This document shows, in pieces, positions 33,944 to 44,843 of a stretch of DNA of 64,000 nucleotides. Source of the stretch: Calvatia gigantea (lineage: Eukaryota; Basidiomycota; Agaricomycetes; Agaricales; Lycoperdaceae). The number at the start of each line of letters is the position of its first letter. The first letter of the stretch is position 1. The stretch is from contig JACAAK010000001.1 of NCBI GenBank assembly GCA_025093985.1, positions 434,001-498,000 on the forward strand, given 5' to 3'. The translations under genes were made by a program, and so were the position numbers. The notes under the pieces are model-generated. The model saw only the letters and a program-made list of their open reading frames with translations, did not search any database and was not told the DNA's origin.

Positions 33944-35284
33944 CTATTCCGTTACTTCTACAATCTGAGGTATACTACTATCCGTCAGCTCTGCCTGATC
34001 AATGGGGAGGGTCAAATCTTTGTCCCGTGCACCCTGTATATCCCAATCAGCAATATCCCAGTTAAAATAACTATTCGAGAAATCATCCTCGTCCTCGTCG
34101 TCACCATTTTCATCTTCACTATCATCCTCATCCTCTCCATTCACATCCTCATTTTCCCCACTATCTTCACTCTGAGTAACTTCAGAACCACTTTCTCCCT
34201 TGGAGGCGGATGTTACAACCGGGGTCCAGTCAAGGGGATCTTGAGCGTTCTTGCTTCCTGCCTGTCCAGTAAGTTCAGTGAATCTTCTAATCAACTCTGC
34301 ATAGTCCGGCATCTGATCGTATTCAAGCCTGCGACTGTGATCGAGCAAGTAACTAAATTCAGGTGGAAAACCGGCGCCGAGATTATCGCCATCCGCTGCC
34401 GCTTTTGATTCACGAACGCGTTGTATATTATATTTCACCGAACGAGTGCGAAACTTTGAAGATATCCAAGGCAGGTTACCACGCAAGAGGAATAGGGCTG
34501 TGTAGGCGAGGGATTCGAGGTCGTCGCGCGGTCCTAAGTCTGATACAATCTCTAATCAAATCCGCGCACCTTCAAGATAGATATCAGCAGCTCACCGACA
34601 CCATTGCACGCGTTGAGACTTGCCCAATTGATTGTACCAACGATATGCCTTGACTCCTTTAACGGATCGTACCTGGATGGTGGGGGAGGCTTAATGCGTG
34701 TGGAGATCCCGTAATCAATCAGGACAATTTTGGATGGGTCTGTTGATGAGCAAAGCATATTATCGGGTTTGATATCCCGATGCACGAAACCGTGCTTATG
34801 GATATGCTCCAAGGCTGAAAGCTATGACAAGATCTCAGTAATGTCAACATGATAGGATAGGATTATCTGAGCGTTACACATACCATCTGTGAGACGACGC
34901 GAGCAACAGTTGTAACGGTCACGGGCCCTGTAGCGCAGTCCTTTATGCTCGTGCCCAGAAGCTCCATCGCCAGATATTCGAAATGTGGGAGTTGACCGTA
35001 TCCATATATTTCTGGGATTGCGGGATGTCCCTGGAGGAGGTGAAGCACCCTGCTCTCATATCGAAGGAGAGGGCGCTTAACCCTTTGCGATACTCGTGAT
35101 TTCTTAAGTGCAACAGTTCGTCCTGAGTTTGCTTCTGTTGCTTGAAAGACGAGTCCCTGGGTTATTGAGGGTGGGATCAGCGCTGAACGATGTAGGGACG
35201 TTAGGACGGGGGCCAACAAAGGGCGCTTACATAGGACCCCGTCCCGAGGATTTGGGCGAGGCGGTAGGTCTTTGGTGTGTTCAT
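33944..35284 (-). CDS. Casein kinase 1-like protein kinase with acidic tail
   Basis: Ser/Thr kinase of the CK1 group. The ATG at 35284 gives MNTPKTYRLAQILGTGSY, joined across an intron to GLVFQATEANSGRTVALKK. This restores the Gly loop and the catalytic Lys. Then come GHPAIPEIYGYGQ, HIHKHGFVHRDIKPDNML (HRD loop intact) and a DFG variant, IDYGIS. GTINWASLNAC follows in the activation segment, and DLGPRDDLESLAYTALFLL is the CK1-type RDDLES block. The C-terminus is a long Asp/Glu-rich tail (EDEDDSEDENGDDEDEDD) followed by a hydrophilic end, with TAG at 33944-33946. Phe to Tyr in DFG is unusual but compatible with activity. Confidence 0.85.
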
Positions 35285-36419
35285 GATGGCTGAGATAACT
35301 GGCAACTTGACTAATGGTTAATGGAGGAACTGACACGGTGCATGTGCATGCACATTCGCCAATCACAACATTTGGGGCCCAAATTCTTGTGCCTTGGTGT
35401 GACATGATGCATGATGACGCATGATGCAGATGTGTCACAAGCTCTCTGACCTCCGTCTTTGTTTACATCCTCTTCACAGTTTCTACCTCCGAGACGATGG
35501 ATTGATAAGTATACATGTACGAGGTGGAGCGGCTCAAGGCGAACTGTCTGCGTTCTCCTTTCAGATCACAGCCTGACGGCTCGGGCACCTTTTTTGGCTC
35601 TCAATCACCCCTCGCGCATCACCTAATATTTCTTTCAGCACCACGATAGCCCTTACGTTACAACGTAACTTTATTATCGATGCTCTGCCACAATGTGATT
35701 TGTCCGAGGGTTTTGTCAGTAGGCATGCGAGATGAACCGAAGCGATTATCCTCACAGGGTGACTTTCACGCTCCGACGGAATATCTTGCAGGCCAAGGGA
35801 GAGAACCCCAGTTAAAGAAGTGCGAGGTCTGCTGGAAGAGTGGTGGCAACACCATGTCCTTGGCGTCTGTCTCCACGCCCCTGCAATGTTTGTGTCTTTG
35901 TGTGGACTGTTTGGATTGGGGCATAGTTCGCTTCCGTATTCATATCGCCCAGTGCGCCCCGGCTCATTCTCTGTCACTTCCACTTCTACGTAGGTTCGTA
36001 GTTGACCATTTTTTTCCCATACCGGCCAATCATCTACCACATGGTGAACCTTCTTCATCGCACCGTGGGACACGAGTCTGAATGATTACCTTTTTACCTC
36101 GGTCGAGGGGTACTCCAGAAACCTTTTTCTGCTAAGCTGGCCTCCTAATTAAACAAATCCGAAAGTAAACCGCAAGACGTCTCCGCGGCAGGGCACGGCT
36201 CAAGCAAGGGGACAAGTGAGTTCTTCTGGTCCTTGGGTTTGTGTGCGTTCTGGGTGCTTCATTTCCCCCTTCAACTTGTCCCCCGATAGCGTCAATCATT
36301 TTCGGATTAGTAAAGGCCGTTCAATATCATGCTTCTTTCCGCAAAGTTGCGATGGCGGTTAACCTGTGCTCGCTGGATATAAAACCTTCCGCTTCTCAGC
36401 TTGGATACATTGTTAACTG
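35285..36419. other. Intergenic region with a doubtful minus-strand frame
   Basis: A minus-strand frame at 35561-36073 begins with a protein-like stretch (MSHGAMKKVHHVVDDWPVWE, then LRTYVEVEVTENEPG) and then loses coding character. It could be a first exon of an unrecognised gene. The right end is the upstream region of P450-4. Confidence 0.3.
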
Positions 36420-38576
36420 ATGTTGGAGATACGCGATGCACTTGTCCTCTTTTTCTGCCTTGTGATCCACCCGGATTGCCGTAACCATCGCAGACCCCCC
36501 TTCCCTCTCCCCCTGGACTTTCGCGATGGCCGATCATCGGTAATGCATTCGATATTCCAGCGGAGTATAAGCCCAAACTTTTCGAAACGCCTCGGGAAAA
36601 GACTTGGTGAGTCTTGACAATGTTGAGTTGGCATTCGAAAGTCGTTCACAACTATTTTAGGATCGAAATTGCTGTACCTCCAAGCCTTCGACCAGTCCCT
36701 GATAATCATAAATGATGTGAAATCGCGCAAGACCTTCTCGTCAAGCGCTCTGCTTTATATTCGAGTCGGTAGGTCGAAGCTAAGAGTTTCAGGCCAAGCT
36801 AAAACCTTGGACCATGCTGATAGCCCGAGACCAAGGATGCTTGTAGATGTATGGGTCTTCCCAGTTTCCCGACTCACAAATACTCAGACAAGCCTAGGTT
36901 GAAGATCCATTACCTCTTCCCGTTTATGCCATATGATGACGAGTGGAGGAACCACCGCCGAATTTTCCAGTAATATGTCTCTTCAGAACATATGGACAAG
37001 GAACGAGGAACGGAGTTGGAATTTGTTCGCAAGGGTCTTCTCGGGGATCTCTACGAGTCCCCAGGGATTTCTCGGGGCATCTACTCAGGTAACGCCTCTA
37101 GAACCTGCACACCTACGCTGCACATCCAACTTCACATCCCAGCTGTATGGGGGGTTTGATTACAGCGACGACGTACGGGATTCCAACCCGGCAAAGCGAG
37201 GATCCAACAGTTGAGCTTCAGGAGTATGTTTTCAGGACTGCAGAGGGCTCTGCGACACTCGGACGGTTCCTCGTCGACATCATTCCTGCATTAAAGTACG
37301 TTCCGGAATGGATGCCAGGAGCTGGGTTTATGAAGCTAGCGCGAGAGTGGAGGGCGCTATTGCATCGAATACGTGACCAACCCCACCACACAACATTGAA
37401 GGCCATGGTTTGGCTCTCCTTGTCTGCGCTTCATCGGGAAGTTTCTCTCAATAGGCCAATAGGATGACGGCACCCCTCGCGAATGCTTTGTTTCATGGAG
37501 TTTGAAACAACGCAATGATCAGTCAGACTCTGAAACACAAGCGCTTGTGTCAAGCAGACGCGGCAGTAACCTACTCGGGTAGGTTCATGCCTCTCCCGAG
37601 TTGAAATTCTAACCCGAATTCCTGGGCGATAGCTGGAACCGAGACAAGAGTATCAACTTCTTTAACGTTTATCCTTGCGATGCTCATCCATCCGGACGTT
37701 CAACTTGAAAGCCCAAGCCGAAATCGACACTGTTGTGGGACATGACCGTCTACCTGACTTTTCGGATAGACAGCGTTTGCCATATCTTTCTGCTGTCATT
37801 AAGGAAGTTCTAAGGTAAAATTCTCACTTTGTGTTTCTGCGCAATTCCAGCATGTGTTATAGATGGAATCCGGTCATCCCGCTTGGTAAGACAGCTCCGA
37901 GTCCAAAAGGTCATGGACCTCAATAATATATCGCAGGGGTACCTCATGTAACAAGTAGCGAGGATGTTTATAAAGGACTGCATGTACCAAAAGGTTGTAC
38001 TGTCTTTGCAAACGCTTAGTAAGAGCCCGCATTTAAAATAGCTGCAAAGGTTTTGACGTACTCACCAGTGCCATGCTCCATGATGAGGAAACCTTTCCAA
38101 ACCCAGAAGAACTTAAGCCAGAGCGATTTATCAAGGATGGTGAACTAAAGGGTGACGTCCTTGACCCGGAGGTGGCTGCAACATTTGGGTTCGGGAGAAG
38201 GTCCGTTTCGTCAATTGCCAACCAGAACATTTGACGAGCTTACCTTGATAAGGATATACCCCGGAACCCAGATTGCCCTGTCAACAATTCATCTGGTGAC
38301 AGCGTCAATCCTCAGACTATTTGATGTATTACCGGAGCTAGATGCTGAGGGAAAACCAGTTGGGGTTGCACCGAAGTTTTCTAGCTCGTCCGTGGTTTCG
38401 TGGGTAAGGGACCTACAGTGAACCAAACACATATGCCGTTGAGCTCGTCACCGGCTTGTAACTTCAGGCGACCGCTTCCCTTCCCATGTCGAATCATCCC
38501 CCGCCAAGGCAAAAAGGTAGAAGAACTGTTAAATGAATATATGGGTTACGAAATCATCCGGGGTGGGGCGACGTAG
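36420..38576 (+). pseudogene. Cytochrome P450 (copy 4), inactivated
   Basis: Same family and exon layout as P450-1 to P450-3. It begins MLEIRDALVLFFCLVIHP at 36420. The proline-hinge exon is out of frame (RWPIIGNAFDIP survives in another frame). A nonsense codon, TAA at 36971-36973, replaces the first Gln codon expected after RRIFQ. Most decisively, the heme ligand is gone: FGFGRR/IYPGTQIALS has Tyr (codon 38257-38259) where sister genes have Cys. The C-terminal exon (PLPFPCRIIPRQGKKVEELL) is still readable, with TAG at 38574-38576. Substitution-type lesions make sequencing error an unlikely explanation. Confidence 0.88.
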
Positions 38577-40277
38577 AATACATTGCTATCCAATGTATTC
38601 GCGTTCCAGAGGACGGCCTGAGGTCCTCGATCTGTTTCTCGTAATGCAGTAGTCAAGGGGATAATTCCATCGCTTCCACAACGCTCAATCATGCGGTCGG
38701 CAACTCCCTTTCACAAACAGTGTTTCTGCAGCACACTCATATATTTCCTCATACAAAACCTCGGATCGTCCTTTCAAAACTCTTTGAGCCATTCGAATAT
38801 CGTTCAAAAATAAAACGGGAAGGGAAACTTCACTCCGAATTTAAGTACATAGACAAGAACCTGACTCTTGGGCATCAGCTCATTTCGAGCGCTCAGTTTG
38901 TGTTAGGACTGCCCGCCGAGCTCTTCGCTGGTATATGGTCGTAAGATTAGGGAAGGCTACCTGCCTCTCTGCGGCGGCCCCCTGTAACTTGGGAGCGGTG
39001 GCGATAGCGGCCGCCATTGGCGCTGATAGGTAGCACAGATGACAAAGGAGGGCTGCGTCAACATATTGCGAAGCCTCATCCCGTTACAGCGTGAGTGGTC
39101 CCGTGTTCTTGTCCTCAGGATCCGACGCGTTTGAAAACTGGGCAGACCCTCAGTCTTCAGATCTGAGACGGTGGATCAACGATGACACGCGTCAGAGAAG
39201 CTATATTCTATAGTACTGGTCGAAGCAAAGTGCAAAGTCCTTGCCAGGTCGCTGCCTGGTGGCAAGCATGCTTTCTGGATGGTATCATAAGAGTGTCAGG
39301 GCCTCGGCCACAGACAAACACGACATTAGTGGGGCCCAATTGGGTTATTCAGATGAGGTTTCCTCCAATAAAACTGCAACGCCCGCAGCCCCCCTCCCCA
39401 TCCAATAGAAGGATGGACATCCGTGAAGGAAGGTTACGGCATATTTTGACAGATGGACCATCGATGTATCTTGACTCCGTCAGGGACATTGGGAGGGTCG
39501 CATAAAGAACATATTCAGGACCCGCCTTAGAAGTTGCAACATTGTCAGTGCAATTCCGAGCCATCACCAACCGTGCGATGATGGAGAATTAGGTAACTTC
39601 AGTTTGTTCCTTTGATCTTTTAAGAATCGAGTCAGCCTTACAACTCCAAGCCTCCAAAAGGCAAAGCCGTCCGGCTTGGACGGGGTAGACTATAGGAGGT
39701 TAATGGCGTCCACGGTCGGATCCGGGTCAAATAATATTAATGCTGAATCTGAGCATCAGGACTGGAGGAAGTAATTTCCTAATGTCTTCGGGTGGCGATT
39801 GGGAGGTGAGCAAACCCCAAGATTAAACGCGTGGGTTGTTGTAAAACGGTTGTTGCTCTGGAAAAGTTACTAACCAACTTTGGTGTCGCACCGCTTTTGA
39901 ATTGAATATGCGCCCGATTCTTGCGCAAGGGTTGACCTATCCTTAAAAACGAGTCCCAAACATCGGGTCTTCTGAGCTACCGATAGAAAGTGATAGGGAC
40001 GCCGTATATCCGGTGCAAGCGTTCGTTTCAGACGGGGGAAATGGCAAAAGACAGGGATTGAAAAGTATAGGAGTATTTTGCAATGAGCCGTTACCACCCG
40101 ATTTACTCTTTGCACAAATGTTTCACAACACCTCGTCCAGGCTTAACATCTCAGATTGTATCAATGCTTCTGCGTCTTCCGACCTCGCAACGAACCTGCA
40201 ATCAAATGGTGCAACGTGACTGTTAAAATAAATGTGTTTAGTTCAGGACTTCGGAAACATATTGCCATTTCTTGTGC
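38577..40277. other. Intergenic region, no supported gene
   Basis: This is the 3' flank of P450-4 and of P450-5 (convergent). Open frames at 38720-38944 and 39182-39505 show no recognisable motif. No repeats were evident by eye. Confidence 0.4.
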
Positions 40278-42154
40278 TCACTCGACCATGGTCTTCCCAG
40301 AATAATGCACAACGGGGTCAACTTCCTCACCCTCCTCGTTGAGCGGTTTCAAAATCTCGAATGAGGAGAGAAGGGACGCGGCTGCTACGAACAAACTTGC
40401 TAGCGCGATTTGTGAGCCTGGACATGCCCTGTTTGTGGTTCACATCCGGTCACGGAGCCAGTAAATGTGCAACAGACGGAAATAAGTACGAGAGGGCTCA
40501 CCGACGGCCAAAACCAAATGTGGCTACCTTTTCGGGATCAAGTATGTCTTGCCGAAGTTGCCCAGCTGCTGTCAGGAATCGATTGGGATCGAATATCTCG
40601 GGGTTAGGGAAAATCCCTTCGTCATGCAGCATTGCCCTATCATATATTGAGCTGTTCATGGCCAGAGGATGCGATAAAAGATAGGTGAACAACGTACCAG
40701 GCATTATTGATGACGATAGATCCATTGGGGATGAAATAGCCTCGATAAACACCGTCAGCTGTAGAACAGTGCGGCATTCCGGCAGGAACAACCGGTCGCC
40801 AGCTAAAACGATAGCCCGATCCAATGAGTTTCAAGGGACCGACAAGGGTGGGTTGGTTACTGACCGTAGAGTTTCCTTGAGTACAGCGGTCAAATAAGGC
40901 ATTGAGGCCTTGTCGTTGAGGTTTGGGAAACGGTCATGGCCGACGATCTTATCAATCTCTTTTCTGGCCTTAGCCTGAATCCCAGGATAGAGCGTCATGA
41001 GGAGAACAAAATTGTTCAGGGCGGCAACAGTGGTATCCGAACCTCCTAAAACCAGAGTTATTTCAGGACGGCTCTGACAAAAGAGAGGACGCCGAAAATA
41101 CCCCCGAAGAAAACGCCCGCGGTTTCCCGTATGACCTCCTTCACTTCCGGTAGTTCTTCTTCACTAGCTTCCTCGAGCGCCATGGAAACCAGTGACGGCT
41201 GAGCAATACCCTCCGCCTGTCAAAGGCGTGACCTCAGACCATTTTGTCACTGTGAATTCGGGGATGGGCTTACGATTTCTTGCACAGCGGCATCGTACAG
41301 CTGCTCAAAAAAGTTGTTTACAATCCTCCTACCCTCCTTCGCAGTCTTCTGAAACCCAGCACCGGGGAACCATTCAGGAACGTACTTGAGTACTGGAAAA
41401 ATATCCACGAAATATCGTCCGATAACGGCCGCCTCTGTCGTGGTGTGCAACGTCATCTCAGCGAGGTTAATCCATGGGTCGTCAAACCTCTGAATCCGTA
41501 AACCGTACGCCAAAGAAAGGGTGATACCGCCAACAGTGTTACGAATGTGTTTGCGGAAGTCGCCGGGAGAGGTGAGGATATTAGGGAGAAGGTATTTGCA
41601 GACAAATTCTTCGCTTCGTGAGACGGCAATACCACTTGGATCAGAGGGCGGGAAGTGGTATTGAAACATCCGGCGGCGTGAGCGCCAAGCGTCTCCATAG
41701 GGCATCGCGGCCATGAAGCGAGTTGCGTTCATCCTGGAGTGGAAATGAGCTGGGTCGTATGTTTCTCTTGGGGTTACGTACAATTCTCCTAGCATGGTGA
41801 GGTGTGGCCTGCTCGAGTAGATTGACGAGCGCTCTCCGCACACCTCGTTGGCGGCCTCGACGGAATTGAGGACGACAATATGCTTTCCAAGGGCGCTGAG
41901 GTGTAGAATGTCCGAGTCTTAATTCCTTCAGTCGCTGCTGCTCGGGGGCAGAAGAAAAAATGCTCACCATATTTCTTCGACCATTCCGCGAAGACCTCGA
42001 AACCCTTGACGGTGGGTATATCTAGCGCATTCCCAATGAGAGGAAGTGGTTTTGGCCCAGGTGGGTAAGGCGTTTTAATCTTGTTTCGATAGAAAACATG
42101 TACCAGGACAGCGCAGCAGACGACCGAGACGTCAAGGAGGTTGAGTTGGATCAT
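40278..42154 (-). CDS. Cytochrome P450 (copy 5, divergent)
   Basis: The ATG at 42154 gives MIQLNLLDVSVVCCAVLVHV, then the hinge YPPGPKPLPLIGNALDIP. A longer in-frame start exists at 42262. Conserved blocks: AMPYGDAWRSRRRMF, an I-helix GGSDTTVAALNNFVLLM (closer to the canonical AGxDT than the other copies), LKETLRWRPVVPAGMPH, NPEIFDPNRFL, and heme loop FGFGRR/ACPGSQIALAS with Cys codon 40422-40424. It ends VVHYSGKTMVE with TGA at 40278-40280. It lacks the PRKGKxVExLL tail of copies 1-4 and is clearly more distant from them. It is divergent from the REX1-like gene, with 344 bp between the start codons. Confidence 0.9.
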
Positions 42155-42498
42155 TTCAACCTCGTGTTTGGGGGAACACCACACTCGATTCCCGGGTTTT
42201 ATTTCGGCGTCGGCGACGGATAAGGAGGGCTTGTCGGGCAACTTCTCAGGCCAAAACGGCATGTTTGTCCATGATCGTCAGCGACCCTTGAGGGATAGCG
42301 TCATTCTGGGATCTATTGGTATGTCAGATTGCGCATAAGTAATGCTGGCGGTTGGCTTCCGCGTTCTGGACCTGCAAAAACGCGTGCCAAAGGGGTGGCA
42401 AGTCATGGGGCCATCTGTAATCAGACGCCCACAAGTACAAAGATCGGATCGGCTGGCAACGACTAACCAAATAGTCGTCAACTTCCTTCCCTTCGACC

Positions 42499-44843
42499 AT
42501 GAAGCGCAGCGAGCCAAGTTCTCGAATCTCGCAGGAGCCACCAAATTCAAAGAAAATGAAGCCTGCAGAGCCCCCAGATTCAAGTACGGGTGCTGAGGAA
42601 TGGACCAAAGTCGAAAAACGAAAACAAAAGAAAAACCAAAAGTCAAAACCAAAAAGTGATGTGTGTGTGTTCTCGTACTAATTACTCTTATCGTCGGGGA
42701 TAGGGACTCAAATGTTCTTACTCCACGGCCATTGTACTTTCTTGCTGCTTACTCGCTTCACATCCCACCCTCTAGATGACCCACCCGCGATTCATGTACC
42801 ACAACACAGAAATACAGAAACGGTCTCACGCTGTGAACATAGACGTGAGTCAGATTTAAGTTCCATGATCTTGGTCGCTCAACAGCACACAGGACATCCG
42901 AGACTTGGTTCTGCACGCCGTAGCCGACGCACCACCACCAAACTGGCTTCGAATTGATGTACGTCCATGACTCTTGGAACAAGATGATACTCAACCTGGG
43001 CCAGAATGCCCACCTCATCCAAAAGGTCGTCGCTATCTTGATACCAGGATTAACACCAGAAATTCTGGCGCTATCTCCGTTGCCCACGGCTGCAACCTCA
43101 AACCCAAATCTTCCGATCTCTATACCCCTCCTCTCAAAATCTCAAAATGCTGATTCGAGTGCTGCCAGTATACCATTTATCGCGACAACCTTTACACATG
43201 CTTGTCCAACACGTGCCCCAGGAGACCAGACCCGCATGCACAGCGTATTAAGTACTTTTTTCAACGGACCAATTAGTGGAGAGGAAAAGAAAAGGAGGAT
43301 AGCCCAGAGGCTCAGCTGTATGTTCCCGTTTCTGTTCACGGAGTCCTCTCATTCAGCAACCACACAGCAGAATCATCATCCAAGGATAGAGACCCGTCTC
43401 ATTTTACACTCTCTTTGGAGCAAATGATCGAGAACGATTATCCAATTCCCTCCTATATGGCTGACGTCTTCCAGAAACCTTCAGGGTGGGTGGAAACACC
43501 CCAGCCAAGGACGCTCACACCCGAACAAAGATCGGCGGCTCCCAAACAGCGGGTCTTTGCTATCGATTGCGAAATGGTACGTCTCCTTCATTACCTCACA
43601 CAGGACACGTTCCGACCCTGCCCCAGTGTCAGACAGAGGATGGTAAAGAACTTACGCGCGTTTGTATGGTGGACTTTCATTCCGGCGTTGTCGTTTATGA
43701 TCAATTAGTCAAACCATCCAAGCCGATTACGGATTATCTTACAAGGTGCGTTCTCACTCACGTCCCTGTGCCTTCACACACATCTCATCCTCATTTCTAG
43801 ATGGTCCGGCATTACTGCAGAGGCCCTGGCTGGTGTCACGACAACGCACGCACAGGTCCAGGCCCACATCCTTCGGGTGCTCTCACCTCCTGCACCTAAC
43901 CCATTCTCTACTAATGGCACCGAGCCACCACCAACACTGACTCCAGTCCTCCTCGGCCACTCCCTCGAATCAGATCTTAAAGCCCTCAAAATTTGCCATC
44001 CACTCTGTATTGACACAGCTGTGCTATATCATCACCCCCGCGGGCGGCCACTAAAACCCGGTCTCGCTTGGCTCACAAAAAAATGGTGCAACAGGGAAAT
44101 CCAAACTCGAGGTGAGGGTGGACACGACCCCGAAGAAGACGCCCGAGCATGTTTGGACCTCTTAAAAAAGAAAATTGAGGGTGGCCCCGGATTTGGTGAA
44201 TTTAAAGTTGATTACGAGTCAATTTTTGAGAGGATGGCCCGATCGACTGAGGCGTGCTGGAGGAGCTGCGGGTAGTATCAGATCAGCGGTCGTTGATCAC
44301 GGAAACCCAGCAGTTATGCATGGCAGCAAAGCGAGTACGGCTATTGGATGTTCGACTGATGAAAAAGTCGCGAAGGAGCTTGTGAATGCTGTTCCGTCGC
44401 ACCATTTTGTATTCGCCAGGCTGATGAGCTTGGCAAATGTTCAAGGCTGTGAGTTCCTTCACTTTCTTTTTGGTGTAGAGGGATTGTTAAGAACTCGGAC
44501 AGGGACGACACCAAAAGCAACACTAGATACTCCACTTCCCCCTCCACTATCTCCTCCAACACCGGAGGCTCTTACTGAAACACTCCAAACGCTCAACACA
44601 CAACTCGCAACAATTTACGCAAACCTCCCACCTCGGACTGCATTTATCATATTCACGGGACACTCAGATCCGCGGAAAATGGCAGCGCTTAATATGCGTA
44701 AGGCGGCATTTGAGACGGCGTTGAGGTCAGGGAAGGCTCCTGAAGAAGTGGATGTGAGGTGGAGTGCGGCAGATGGAAGGGATCTAGAAGAGGCGGTTGA
44801 GTTGGCGAAGAGAGGGTTGTTGTTTTTAGGTGTGAAATATTAG
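42499..44843 (+). CDS. DEDDh RNA exonuclease, REX1/REXO1-like
   Basis: 3'-5' exonuclease of the DEDDh type; family members trim 5S rRNA, tRNA and other RNAs in the nucleus. The ATG at 42499 starts a basic, Lys-rich N-terminus (EKRKQKKNQKSKPKS). Exons then give MTHPRFMYHNTEIQKRSHAV and DIRDLVLHAVADAPPPNWLR. The Rex1 N-terminal block HLIQKVVAILIPGLTPE follows. The nuclease domain has FAIDCEM (DxE), DGKELTRVCMVDFHSGVVVY, LLGHSLESDLKALKI (second Asp) and GHDPEEDARACLDL (His and last Asp). After FERMARST the frame must move by +1 near 44245 to reach RRAGGAAGSIRSAVVDHGNP, the conserved C-terminal part. Removing one base joins them. The end is RGLLFLGVKY. Confidence 0.88.

Noticed and set aside
13692..42154. 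Secondary-metabolite gene cluster built on the P450s
   Set aside because: No synthase, cyclase, transferase or pathway regulator lies between them; the intervening genes are housekeeping or F-box/kinase families.
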